Positions 49,900-61,833 of a stretch of DNA of 64,000 bases are shown here, piece by piece. Made by a program: the position numbers and the translations under genes. A model generated the notes under the pieces. The model saw nothing but the letters and a program-made list of their open reading frames with translations. It made no database searches and was not told the origin of the DNA. The first letter of the stretch is position 1, and each line of letters opens with the position of its first letter. This DNA is from Euryodendron excelsum (Eukaryota > Streptophyta > Magnoliopsida > Ericales > Pentaphylacaceae): NCBI GenBank assembly GCA_033060915.1, contig CM065383.1, positions 14,983,501-15,047,500 on the forward strand, written 5' to 3'.

Positions 49900-50060
49900 A
49901 GACTACAAAGAGTCTTCAACTTTTTCAAGACTACAAAGTGTCTTCAACTTTTTCAAAGATCTCAAAGTGTCTTAAACTTGTCCAAAGACCTCAAAGTGTC
50001 TTAAACTTGTCCAAAGACCTCAAAGTGTCTTAAACTCTTTCAAAGACCCAAAGTGTCTTC
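49900..50060 (+). repeat. Second 30-bp tandem array in LTR A
   Basis: About five units around CAAAGACCTCAAAGTGTCTT + AAACTTGTC. Confidence 0.85.
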
Positions 50061-50837
50061 AAACCTTCCAAAGGCCCTAATGCGCCTATCTTCCATTGGG
50101 CTCTTGCCCGAACTACAAATGACCTAATTCTCGCCAAATGAGATACGTAGGCAACCTAAAATGGTGCGGTCATAACTTTTATTTCAACCCCAATCCCTTT
50201 TTTAAAAATTCCAATCAATTCAAAGTTTCTATTCCAAACTCTTTCAAAACCTCCATTATTTTCAAACTTCTTCCAAAACTTGTATCATGCATCATTCATC
50301 TAAAAAGTGATGACTAAATTCCTTTGTCAAAGTTCCAAAGTGGATATTAAATGGACAATGGTAACCAGTTATTCTAGTGAGTGAACCAAGGGTGATTAGA
50401 CATGTAGGTACTGAAAGGGTGGGGTAGGGTGATGATCTTAAGATATCTTCCCTACACGTAACCAACCCCTGAACCTTAGATTTTTGTTTTCGAAAGAGCA
50501 AAATGGAGTTATTTTCAAAAAGGGCTTAAACATTTCAAAAGGTTGCCAAACAACCTATTTTCCTAAAAATCCTCTCTTAAGGGAGATTTCAAAAACCTTT
50601 TTCAAAAACTCTAAGTTTAATCTTCGAATTTACACTTAGTTTTAGGTGCCCTAACTCACCTTTATCAAGTTAGATGGCGACTCCTATTGTTTTTTAAAAA
50701 AAGCTCTTAGTCAAATCAATTTTCAAACCTAGTCGCACTTGTCCTTTTAGGAGGACGAGTTCTAGTGACAGAGTTCCGTGCTTTAAGGTCTCCGAATCGA
50801 AAGGACATTGGACACCCAAAAACCGGGGCGCGACAGC

Positions 50838-50856
50838 TGGCGACTCCACTGGGGAC
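50838..50856 (+). promoter_or_regulatory. Primer binding site of element A (tRNA-Arg type)
   Basis: TGGCGACTCCACTGGGGAC, 2 nt after the LTR end; the PBS type reported for Ogre elements. Confidence 0.88.
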
Positions 50857-52443
50857 ACTTAGAGGGTTAGGCCATTAGCATGTCTCTTCACCTTTCACTC
50901 ACCCAGAATCTCCGGTTACTTTGTCCAATTTCGTCCACTCTTTGAATTTTTCAAGCCCCCAAAACAAACTTTATTTTTCAAAATGATTTTCAAATAAGTG
51001 TCATCACTTACATCCATTGCTTACATTCATGATCTTGCATTAACCATCCATTTTACCTTCCATTGAGTTTGTTGAAAAATTACTAACTCTTTGCATTTTT
51101 CTTTTGTAGGTGGACCTTTGTTCACATTTTATTTCATGTCTTATTTATCGCCATGTATGTGAATGAATGGATAGGAAGTAATGTGTGTTGTTGGGTCCTT
51201 TCCTCCATTTTTAAAAATTCCACACACACTTGGTGCGCTCACTTGCATTTGCATCTTACATGTATTACCCGGTTACTACCCTTCTAGATAGAAGGGGGAA
51301 CAGTATATTGACTGTGGGCGAATGCTGTGTCAGTTTCTTAGCTTACGGTCTCTTGATAGTTCCCCCGCTCAAACCACCAACCAAAGATGGAGTTCACCCT
51401 TTCGGGGGTGGACGCCGGAGGTTTGAAGGTTCGGGGACCGAGCTTTTTAGGAAGTATTAGCAAAACCCCCAACCTCATGCTCATGTAGCACCCCATGTAT
51501 AGCCGAACCTCTGCCAGATTTAGGACACACGCGTCAATTTCAAAATCAAGGAGGAAAGGGCGACCGTTTTATTTTTCCTTATAAATTTTGCTTAATCTTT
51601 GCTATTATGCTATTTAATTCTTGCTGCTTCCATGTACATGCATCATAACTGCTCATGCATTGGAATTCACTTCAAGACAAGAGTTCTCAAAGTAACTCAA
51701 GTCATTGCATCTTCATGCATCCAATAAACCCTTAGAGAAAGGCTTAAAGACCTTCTCACTCCATTCAAGCCAACCCAAAACTCCTAAAGGTACCACGAGA
51801 CCCTAGGGATTCATGGCATGCATCAAAGTCATCTCATAAAGAGGGGCCCTAATCCCTTTTCGCTCATGGAGATAAGGTTGCCAAGAAGACAAGGGAGCAC
51901 TTCAAATCAAGGGCTCCTACCAACAAAGCAGATCTGGAGGCTCAAGAGTAGTTTAGGATCCTATGATGTAAAAGTAGAAATAGGAGGAAGTCCCAAGGAA
52001 AATGTTCCCCCTCCCCGTTCCTATGTATCTTTGAAAAAATTCTTTGTATCAAAACAAATTCATCTTAATAAAATCTTTCTTATTGTCCAATGAATGAATG
52101 AATCTACGAATGGATAAATGAATAGGGGCAGGTATAGTATTTGTATGTAGGGGCAATCCCTTATCTCCAGACATGAGTCAAAGCATCATGCTTAGCTCCC
52201 CTCAAAAGGCAGGAGCATCCTTAGGATATGCATTGCATAAAACTTTTCCAAATCAAGAACCTAACTTGTAATCTTTTTGCTTTGTTTTTCTTTTCCTCCC
52301 CCCATCTCATCAAAAGAAAAGCTATAACTTTAGTGAGACTGCTTGCATTGTAGGTCACCATTGCTCCACGGAAAGGAAGAAAAGGAACACGAGTGACCCC
52401 CGTCCTTCGAACGCGAGTTCGTACCTGACAAAGAACCACATAG
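50857..52443 (+). other. Element A leader between PBS and gag
   Basis: About 1.6 kb untranslated leader. It matches the leader of B from about 51740 (GGGATTCATGGCATGCATCA...) onward. No convincing gene. Confidence 0.6.
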
Positions 52444-54241
52444 ATGTCGAGCGAAGGCAATACTCCTGATCAACAAAACAGTTCAGTGACACGTGAAGAA
52501 GTGAATGAAATGAAGGCAAAGATAGACGAAATGTTCAAACTCATGCAACTAATGGCCTTCAAGGGGCCCGTCACGAACCCTTCGGCATCCACATCCTATC
52601 CTAAAGAAACTGAAGCAATTTCACCAAGGGTTGTCCTGCGAACTGATGGTACAACAAAAAGCAAGGAGATCCCTAAAGTAGTACAAATCGAGGAAGGAGA
52701 GGAGGACAACCCTGAAACCATTTTGCTGACTGCCACTTCAAAGAAAGAAGGCCCAGACCCTCTAGACCTCAAAATACAAGGCTTGGAGGAGTCCCTGCAC
52801 AACCTCCAAGGTCATGACACCTTCGGCGGAATGGCTTATGACGAACTCTGCTTCTTTCTTGACCACCCGAGGCCGCCCAAGTTCAAAATGCCCGACTTTC
52901 AGAAGTATGATGAGAGCGGGGACCCCGTAGCACACTTGAGGTTGTACGCGGGGGCATTAAGCGGATATGGGAATGACCTTAAACTTCTGATGCAATTGTT
53001 CCAACATAGCTTGACTGGGCCCGTGCTGCAATGGTTCGCCCGGTTAGATTTAAGGAAGATTACTACCTAGAACGAGTTGGTCCTAGCCTTCCGATCCCAA
53101 TACCGCCATAATAGCGATCTGACCATGGACCGGTGTGCCCTAATGCTGATGACTCGAGGAGAGAAAGAGAGCTTCAAAAGTTACGCTCTGAGATGGAGGG
53201 AGGTAGCTGCTCAAGTCAACCCCCCATTGTTGGAAAAAGAATATGTGCAGCTATTTGTGAACACCTTCCAAGGACTGTACTATGAGCGTCTGTGTCTGAG
53301 CATCGGAAAAAGCTTTTCTGAATTGATAATGCAAGGGGAAATGATTGAGAATGGACTGAAAACTGGCAGAATCACCGGTCCCTATGCCAAGACAAGTGAG
53401 GGATTTGCGAACGCGGCCAAGAAGGTGGCAACCACTCGAGGCACGGGCAAGAAAGAGGGAGAAGTATCTGTTATCCTGCCTACACAGCAACAACCATATT
53501 ACCCCCAATACCAAGCCCGACCTTCACCACCTGCTCCCATCATCAATATCCCCGTTGTTGCTACCCAAGCACCCCCAACCGGACCTGCTACAACCCGACC
53601 ATACTTCAACCCCAACAAGGACAACAACCGACGGAACCGAGAGTTCACACGTTTGGCATGCACCCAGACAGAGGCCTATCATGAGCTCCTCAAGGCCAAG
53701 CATATAAACCCCATTCCCTCGCGGCCATTGCCAAGCCCATTGCCGTCGACTTTTAACCCTGCCCTTACTTGTGAATACCATTCTGGAGGACAGGAACATG
53801 ACACAGAATCTTGTTTCTCCTTGAAACATAAGATTCAAGACCTCATTGACAACAAGGTCATTAATACCTAAGAAACAAAGGCGGTCCCCGCACCCAATGT
53901 CATGGCGAATCCCCTACCAGACCATGCTGTCAACATCATCACTGAAGATGAGGCAGATCCTGATGGCATCATAACCATAGAGTACTTTGAGGATGAGTCA
54001 GACACTGAAAGCGATTGGGAGGAAGAACTACCACCATGCCCCATCTATCTTTACAATGCAAGTGGAGAGCAGGACCCTTTAGACTAGCCCATAGATGAAC
54101 CTGTTGCAAACATTCCCAATGATACTACACTTGTTGACGGTTGGGGGGAGGAATTCCTACACCCTAAATATGCTGAAGCCGAGGCCCGCCTGAAGTAGGA
54201 GCTTTTTGATTACGAGGATATGGGTTGGGGCATCTATGAGC
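52444..54241 (+). pseudogene. Retrotransposon Gag of element A (stops in frame)
   Basis: One frame from ATG 52444 to a TAA at 53869-53871, with a TAG at 53068-53070, where the homologous B codon is TGG. N-terminal predicted helix (TREEVNEMKAKIDEMFKLM), Gag domain with FKMPDFQKYDESGDPVAHLR, LMQLFQHSLTGPVLQWFARL, SFKSYALRWREV and ELIMQGEMIENGLKTGRI, a proline-rich linker, then CEYHSGGQEHDTESC, a zinc-knuckle-like motif, and KHKIQDLID. Past the TAA the same frame goes on with an acidic region (DESDTESDWEEELP) to a TAG near 54085 and fades by about 54240, so the original protein was longer. No protease motif follows. Confidence 0.9.
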
Positions 54242-55040
54242 CAAAACTGCAGAACCACCCTTCAACTTCAATGAAGGCGATCTGGATAGCCTGTTTGAAG
54301 GAATCGACAGAGAGGAAGCCAAAAAAGAGGAAGCCAAGAAAAAATCATCGCAAGCTTCTGATGAAGATCTGGTCATGAAATCCCAAGAAGACGAACAAGA
54401 GAAAACTACCCAACTAAAGGAAAGTCAGCAGAAGTCTCGAGAAGGGACACACAACCCCACTGACCACACTAAAGAAGAAGAAGGAAAAGGAGGAAGCCCC
54501 GGTCACACTATGACTGTTGATCCCTGCCACCCCGCAGTTGACGCATCAATTCGCCCAGCACAACCGAGTGAGTAAGCCGGCCAATGGGGCATGGAGGAGG
54601 CAGGCGTGGTCCCAAAAACCTACCTGAAGAAATGATTACTAAAGGGATGTTCCTCTACCAAACTTTGTCTTTACTTTCCTGTTAATCCTTGTTCCGTTAA
54701 CTCTACTTTTATCTTTTGCTAATCAAGAGCTTATCATGTAAATAAAACTTTTGAAATGAAAGAAATTGAAATTTGCATTTATCATCTTTGGCGCTTGCTT
54801 TTTCTCATAATTTTCCTTTCTTGTTGATATACTCTAACTTGAAAGGAGGGATGGTATGTACATCCTCGCTTGTGGGGACCATTTCCGATCTAAAAGAAAG
54901 ATAGCAAAAGGAAGAAAAGAGAGTGGGTCACAAAAGAGGTGGCTTCCGAAGGACGCCATGGTAAAGCAGTTGGCAGTTAGACCCTCGAGAGGAAGAGAAG
55001 TCCTCATTACAAAATCCCTGGAATAATAAAAGTAATTCCT
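54242..55040 (+). other. Element A sequence after gag, no pol domain
   Basis: Contains a lysine/glutamate-rich 66-codon frame (54375-54575) and a non-coding stretch. No RT, RNase H or integrase motif on either strand. Confidence 0.6.
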
Positions 55041-56100
55041 TTGGTTAGCCCACTCGAGCCACAAGCAATTTTCATTCAAACGCCCTGACTAGGAACCACC
55101 CCCCACGTTGGGGCAGGTGCAAGTAATAGAACAGTTAAGCTAACTCTTGTCTATTTCAAAGGATAACGCCAAAACCTCTAGAACTGAACTTCACGGTCTA
55201 AGCAATCTTATCTGAAAGGAAGAAGGGCCATCTATTTTGCTACCATATAGTTAAAAGAACACCCTTTGAAAAACCCCTTTTGAGCCAAATTGTATTCTTT
55301 CGAAAAACCCACCCTGGTGATCACTCCTTGTAATGGGCAAAAGAAAACTCGGAGGGAAAAGTGACAAAAAGGGGTATGGAGAGAAAGAAGGCCCCCTCCT
55401 ACATCGAAAAAGGAGGGAAACAAGGCAATACTCCAAAAAAGAAAAAAAAAAAAAAAAATGAATGAAAAATGAAATAAAGATTGATGTCTCTTGAGAGTCA
55501 ATAGATTGTGCAAGCAATAATACTGGGGCAAAAACTAAAAGAAATGATGGGCCCTATACAAGCACAAATTCGTACAAAAAGAAAAGAAGAAGAAGAGAGG
55601 AAACGAAGGGAGATGGAGAAAGAAGCCCGCAGACAAAAGGAAAAGACCTGAAAAGGTGATCACCAGCAAACCCCAGAAACCACATCACACTTTGAGCCAT
55701 CAATACCTTTTCTTTCAAAAACCCGCAACCTGGCCACGTTACAACCCCCAGAAAGTCCCCTCAGATCAGGGAAGATTGCTTAGTCTAAACAAGTTCAAGA
55801 GAGAATGGCGATACCCGAGAAAGAAAAGGGACAAAGCAGCGAAAATTTACTTAAGGTGGTTCTGGTTATTATCGCCCTAAAAAAAAAAAAAATCATTTTG
55901 AGCCTGAATACCCCTTCATTCATCTCCCATTACCTAGCCTACATTACAGTCCAAAGTAAAGCCTTCTTGGATTGAGGATGGAAACTGCTCGCTTCTTTGC
56001 TAAAGGCTACTTCGATTGTCACCTGAAGAATCTACCAGATCAAACATAAGACCCCTGAGAGAAAATCAGTTGAGTGACAGTTTCTCATATAAGAGAGAGG
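55040..56100 (+). repeat. Degenerate 0.2-kb repeats in A
   Basis: GAGCC-led units near 55063, 55275, 55691 and 55897 (spacing about 206-212 bp), related to the series in B. Includes A-rich runs. Confidence 0.55.
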
Positions 56101-56592
56101 GGAGGTCGGGTCTGAAAATGAAAACCCTAAGGATGGGACACCTGCCCTCTCACCATGACAGGAAAAAGGCGCAACAAGAAAGGGAATCTCCAAAGAAAGA
56201 TCAAAGTGCCAAAATGACAATTTCCAGGGAACACCTGATCTACCTCTAGATAAGACTTCATATAGTCATATGCATGCTTGTGCACTCTGCCTAACATATG
56301 CAATAATGCACCCACCTTGTCCACATCTGCTTAAAAGTTTGTCATTTCTCATGCATACCAAGATTCATGTACCTTAGTGTTTGCATCCATGCCTATCATA
56401 TGCACACATAACATAAATAACGAGACAAGAAGGAAGAAACAATCATCATCACAGGCAAGAAATAAAAATAAATGTACATAAAAGCATTATATAGTCATCA
56501 TCCATAAGGGCCAACATGCGGCCTCAAAAACATAAAACGACAGTGCCAAACTAACTAAACTACAACTGTGTCGATAGATAAAAGGGGGCACC

Positions 56593-58535
56593 TCAAGGAG
56601 CAGGGTCGTCATCCAAGTCAAAGTCACCTATATCCGGCATATACGGAGAGGGCTGGCTGGAGGAGGCTCCCGCGTCAAAAGGACCCTGGCCAAGCAAAAA
56701 GGCAAAAGAGGAAGGAAAGTTAGCATCAGAACACAAGAGATGCATAAGGAACATGAAAATAATAAATCATAAATAACATACCCAGCGGGCCTCCATCAGA
56801 GATATGCGGGCAGTCAGAGCCTCCACCTCAGCCCGGTACTGATCTCGTGCCTGGCAAGCCGCTAGGTACTCCTCCTTAGACACAAAGCCCTGGGCTCAAC
56901 ACCAAAGCTCCACCACCTCATGGCCGGCCACCTGCCCTCCGACCACTAGATCTAGTTGGGTGAAAGCACCAATAGACCTCGCTCGGAAGTGAGCCTTATA
57001 GTCCACGTCCGGCGGAAGCAAGAACCGCTCACCCGGGACCCCGACAATGTAAGGGATCTCTACCCTAGCCCGATAAAGTCCAAACATATACTGGGGAGGA
57101 TCCATGGCCGCGCGGAAGGTAGTATGGAATTGCCGCCAGTGACGCTCCCCGAGGTACGTCTCTCACGACATGGGACCCCGGAAGGTGATCCGCGACCTAG
57201 ATAGGAGGATGATATCCCTCATACTGGCATACTGGGTGGATCGGTGATAAGGTGCCCAAGTCACATCCCGAGGCCTCAGCAGCTCCAAGTTAGCTCGGAG
57301 GGCTACAAAATCTGTAAGCAAGGATCACTGGACTACCTGTTGCCGGGCCCACCTCGTGGCCAGCGGGAAGGCATCGCCGGACAACACCTCTGGTCGGCGA
57401 ACTGGCAAATACTCATAGCTCCACCAAACCAAAAACGGCCAAAAGCTCGTCAAGCTCCTCCAAGCCTCGGACATCCTCACTCTCATCCCTCGTAGGAAGC
57501 AAGCAAAGGTGAAGCACCCCAGTCAACATAATCCAGTGCGTCCAGATCCGCCACCAGGCTCACCAAAGACAAAGGGACCGTCGACCTATTATTGTTGCAA
57601 AAGCAACTAAAGATGACGTACAGCACCAACCGGCACCTCACAATAACCTAATCATCTGGTGAAGGCTCAAAAGCAAAGGCTGTCTCGGCCGAGCATAAAA
57701 ATGAAGCTGGGAAACTCGAGCCCCCAAGCCCTGGCAACCCCAAGAGAAGATGGGCCTCCTCTAGAGACACGTCCCGTAGAGAGATTGGCACCCCTCCAAA
57801 AGATAGCCCAGCAATCATAGCCTAGTCAACAGGGGTAGGCCCCAACTTAAAACCCACCAAATGCACGGTCCCTGTCTCCCCGAACCATCGCTCCAACAAC
57901 CCCATGGCAATCCCGTGATCAAGTCTATCAGTCTGCAGGGTCATAAAAGTGCCAAAACCGATCCGATGCAAAAAGTCCTAGTAGGAGGGAGCTGACGCCT
58001 GCATGGCCCTCAGGGCCAAGATACTAGCCCCTCTGAATGAACTGTGGGTAGACGATGACATCCGACCATAGCGCGAATATAGGCTCGGATGGAACGCCAA
58101 ATCACCCAATGGGTGAATATCAGGAATGGCTAGCTGATCATCGGTAAATGAGGTGTCTCTCTGCCTGTTTCGAACGGAGGCCATACCGTATCCTGTCTAG
58201 GGATCCACGGGCGAGTCAGCCTCATCCTCAAATCTCTCGTTAGGAGCCGCTGAAGGCTGTCCCCTCACAGAGCTCCCACTAGAAGCCGTCCTGCTCGAGG
58301 ATCTTTGCGACCCACTGCGGCCGCCCCACGGGGATCCGGTCCTACCACTGCCCCGCACAGAAACATCCCTACTGCCTCCGCGCGCCGTGTGACCCTGACC
58401 GCTAATCCGAGCTGAGCTGCTCCGACGACTACCTTTAGCCGAGCTACCCCGACTACTGCCACCCTCCTCAAGCTCTATCCACGGCGCCTTCCCGTGACTC
58501 CTCCTGTCTGAACCATCGCCTCCAGCCTCCGACAT
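56593..58535 (-). pseudogene. Antisense plant-mobile-domain (PMD) gene inside element A, two exons
   Basis: Exon 1, 58535-56782: serine/arginine/glycine-rich N-terminus (SSRGSSAKGSRRSSSARIS), then a PMD-like region with LDHGIAMGLLERWFGETGTV, AMIAGLSFGGVPISL, VWWSYEYLPVRRPEV and ATRWARQQ, then a helix-rich tail ending SLMEARW. Intron 56686-56781 has GT-AG ends; exon 2, 56685-56593, encodes 30 residues ending in acidic FDLDDDPAP and TGA in phase. Exon 1 has seven stops (TAG at 58197, 57978, 57822, 57648; TGA at 57325, 57163, 56896) and one frameshift near 57495-57525, so it is dead here. PMD proteins include Arabidopsis MAIN/MAIL1, and PMD genes are known to be carried by transposable elements; the function in the element is unknown. 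The start is the Met before SEAGGDGSD; a Met 18 bp upstream is possible. Confidence 0.82.
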
Positions 58536-58615
58536 CCTGAAAAATGACAACATTCAAAGGGATCGGTCAGCCGCTAATATACGTGAAGTGCGAAGATAAG
58601 TGCATCAATGTATAC

Positions 58616-58668
58616 ATAAAAAAAAAAAAAAAGATGATGATGAATAAAAAAAAAGGAAAGAAAAAGGC

Positions 58669-58704
<36 letters not shown>

Positions 58705-58770
58705 AGAGAAAAAAAAAGAGAGAAAAAAAAAAGGAAGAAAAGTGGAAAAGGGAAAAAGAAAAAGGAAGAG
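58616..58770. repeat. A-rich low-complexity tract
   Basis: Runs of A with G interruptions. The phenylalanine-rich and lysine-rich open frames crossing it are artefacts. Confidence 0.9.
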
Positions 58771-58794
58771 TTTGGAAGGGCAAGGGCCCCATCT

Positions 58795-59400
58795 ATCCTG
58801 GTTCAAAATTTTTACACGGTTTTCAAGCTTTTTCCTCAAAAAGTTTGGTTTCTAAATTCAAACCGGTTTTCAAGCTTTTCTCCTTCAAAAACCCTGGTTC
58901 AAAATTTTTACGCGATTTTCAAGCTTTTTCCTCAAAAAGTTTGGTTTCGAAGTTTTCAAACCGGTTTTTCGGGTTTTCTTCTTCAAAAAACTCCGGTTCA
59001 AAATTTTTGCACACAGTTTTTCAAGCTTTTTCCTCAAAAAGTTTGGTTTCTAAATTCAAACCGGTTTTCCGAGTTTTCTCCTTCAAAAACCCCAGTTCAA
59101 AATTTTTTCACGGTTTTCCAGCTTTTTCCTCAAAAAGTTTGGTTTCTAAATTTCAAAACCGGTTTTTCGGATTTACTCCTTCAAAAACCCTGGTTCAAAG
59201 TTTTTACATGACTTTCGAGTTTTTTCCTGAAAAAGTTTGGTTTCGAAGTTTTCAAACCGGTTTTTCGGGTTTTCTCCTTCAAAAACCCTGGCTCAAAAAT
59301 TCTCTACAGGTTTTCAAGCTTTTTCTCAAAAAGTCTAATTTCAAAAGTTTCGAAACTGGCTTTCTAGGCTTTCCCCTTTAAAAGCCCCATTCCAAAGTGT
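58795..59400 (+). repeat. 98-bp tandem array in element A
   Basis: About six units of 96-102 bp with TTTTCCTCAAAAAGTTTGGT, TCAAACCGGTTTTTCGGGTT and CCTTCAAAAACCCTGGTTCA. The AAGTTTGG word recurs at 58841, 58937, 59039, 59135, 59233 and 59331. More decayed copies continue to about 59560. It lies in the same part of A as the 69-bp array in B but is unrelated in sequence. Confidence 0.9.
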
Positions 59401-59560
59401 TTCTAATGTCAATTTTTTTTAGAGTTTTCTTCTTCAAAAATCCCACCCCTGAAAATTTCCTACAAATGCAGTTTCCCCGAGGTTTCCCTTTCAAAAGCCC
59501 TGTTCCTAGAAGAATTTGCCTCACCAAAAGCTTTTAAAGCTAAATGAAAATTTCGGCAAA

Positions 59561-60390
59561 GTTTTGCCTTAAAGAGTCAGTATCCCAAAATTTCACAAGT
59601 CACAAACGCAGCCTGAAACACCTCAAACCATCCAACCAAACAACCCCATCCTCCAAAACATGCATCCCGTTCTCAAACACAATTTTTAAGCCAATTTTTT
59701 CGATCTTCTCGACATTTTCCTATTTCATCTGTATTTCCAAAAAAATTTTCACAAAATTTCCCAGAACATGCAAAAATATCACTACAATTTTCAAAAAGTG
59801 TTTTATGATTTTTCAACCATCGGCGAGATTCATTTTATAATTTTCTTCAATTTTTCCTATTTTTCATAATTTCTAAAAATTCAAAAATTCAAAATTTTTT
59901 GAAAAATTACGAAACTTCATACGGTTGTTCTACACATTTTTCTAAGGTTCCCGGTGGAAAAATCACATGAAAATATGCAATACCGAGGCCCATAGAGGCG
60001 ATTTTTTCAAATCCTGCAAGAAACCCTCTTTCATAAACATGCAAACTCGTTCAAAACACACTCAAAACTCCACCAAATCACAAAAACAATCCGATCATTG
60101 TGTTCTAAACGTTCTAAAACATGGGATTACACCGATCATTTGCAAAAAACGAAAAAATATGCATCGAAATTGACAAGATTTCAAAAAAACCAACCTTTGG
60201 GTTTTCAGGCGAAAACCAAGCTCTTCGGCAAAAATCCGGCAGCAATAGTGATTCTCGGCAAGTACCCAACGTCCCCCAACATTCCCCTAACGTTCCCGAG
60301 CAAAACTCCGCGAAACACTCCAGAGAGAATCCCGAAATCAACCAAGAACTCGAAAACGCAACACTGAAAACGCGACCCTGCTTTGTAAAT
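59561..60390 (+). other. Element A 3' untranslated region, no gene
   Basis: AT-rich DNA. If the palindromes at 60400-60500 mark a minus-strand promoter, this would be the 5' leader of the PMD transcript. Confidence 0.4.
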
Positions 60391-60397
60391 ATGCCAC

Positions 60398-60500
60398 GGG
60401 CTGGCGCATGTAGCAGGCGCGCCCGAACAAAAATCCAACTCGCGCATGTATTACATGCGCAAGGCTTAAAACACCGAATGCGCATGCAATACATGCGCCC
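60398..60500 (-). promoter_or_regulatory. Internal palindrome cluster, possible antisense promoter
   Basis: Three sites: 60441-60460 GCGCATGT-ATT-ACATGCGC with perfect arms, GCGCATGCAATACATGCGC near 60479-60498, and a decayed GGCGCATGTAGCAGGCGCGCC near 60403-60423. On the minus strand they are followed by a weak TATA-like ATATTTAC (about 60386-60393), and 1.9 kb further by the start of the PMD gene. Promoter function is an inference by analogy with the LTR. Confidence 0.4.
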
Positions 60501-60820
60501 GGCCCTTCAGCTTCCTGCCAAAACCAATTTTGACCTTCTCAAAAATCTGAATTTGCTCTCAAGGCTTTGTTAAAAGCCAAAAATCGAGCCTTTTAACACT
60601 CACTGATAGGGATCAGTTGCCCAAGACCAAAATTGTGTCAGGTTGGCAACCCGGCTCCCGCCCTAGGCCTGAGACTTTTCGAATTCCAAGATCTTCCAAA
60701 CCAGTAACCCACAAGAGGTTTCAAAGCATTCCAAATTCACCGACTCACCATCCCTTCAATCGCCTCGCGATCAACATGGGATCCTTCCTTATTATTTTTC
60801 TGTCTTTGACAAACAAAGCC

Positions 60821-60836
60821 AGAAAAAGAGGGGCAG
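60821..60836 (+). promoter_or_regulatory. Polypurine tract of element A
   Basis: AGAAAAAGAGGGGCAG, one base before the 3' LTR. Confidence 0.75.
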
Positions 60837-61833
60837 TTGTAAGCATCCCATTTTTGCCCGCTCGACAATCTTTGGCCCGGCCAGATTCGGTTTCCAACAT
60901 CATAACACATGCAAGCTCAAGATGAGCCTTTCAATCTCCAATCCAACCAACTGGTCGCTTCTCGAGTCCACAAGGATCTGCTGAAGCCTTAAGCACCATT
61001 ATTCCAAGCAGTTTTTCGGATCGGGCAATCCCATAAACCAACGCCATCCAGGTAGCTTCCCGAGATCGGGCGATCTCGGGGACCAACACCTCATCAAATT
61101 CTAGACGGTTCACTTCTGGCGCCTGCTAGCCCGCCAATGTAGAATGTCCGTCATTTGGTAGTTCTCCGAGATCGGGCGTTCTCGGAGACCAACACCACAC
61201 TTCCAAGTAGCTTTTTGGGACTAGGCGTTCTCAAGAACCAACACTACCCCTACAGATAGCTCTCTAAGAACGGGCGTTCTTGGAGACCAACACCGCACAG
61301 ATAGTTTTCCGAGACCAGGCAGTCTCGGGAACCAACACCTAGGTCAACACCGGCGCCTGCTAGCCCGACTCGGTTTAAAATGACCAAACTTGCCCCTTGG
61401 GCTTCCAGGCACATTTTGGGAAAGTTTAAAATCTCTCAAAACGATAAGTCCATCCTTCCATAATGTTGTCAAACCATCAGGCGTCCCCCGCACGCCATTT
61501 GGTCCAAATCCGGTCCTATTCCGGCTCACTCTGATCAAAATGACCATTTTGCCCCTAAATGACTCAGCACGATATGAACCCCGCTGAACGGCGAAAGACT
61601 CTCTCAAAACCATCTTTGAACAGCCCTACACGCCTAACACAACATACCAGACCATTCATGACCATTTTCAGCCAACTCCTGTCAAAATGATCGTTTTGCC
61701 CCTATGAGCTAAAAACGCCCCGAAACAGCACCGACCTTGGGGTTTCGAGCAAAGGATTTCACCACACGCCTTTATTTAACCCAAGGAACACCCTATGACA
61801 CTAAGCTCACATGACTCGATAAAAGTTCCCTGG

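Larger units (their letters stand above)
47057..50835 (+). repeat. 5' LTR of A, second segment
   Basis: Continues the LTR after B and ends GGGGCGCGACA. Together with 38579-39578 it makes an LTR of about 4.77 kb. It contains three diverged units of about 207 bp, each opening with a GGAGCGT palindrome (47057-47640), the CATGCGC palindromes, the TATA box, the 30-bp arrays and C/T-rich U5 sequence. It aligns with 61834-64000 of the 3' LTR. Confidence 0.9.

Noticed and set aside
58567..58855. Phenylalanine-rich (minus) and lysine-rich (plus) open frames
   Set aside because: Translation of an A-rich low-complexity tract.
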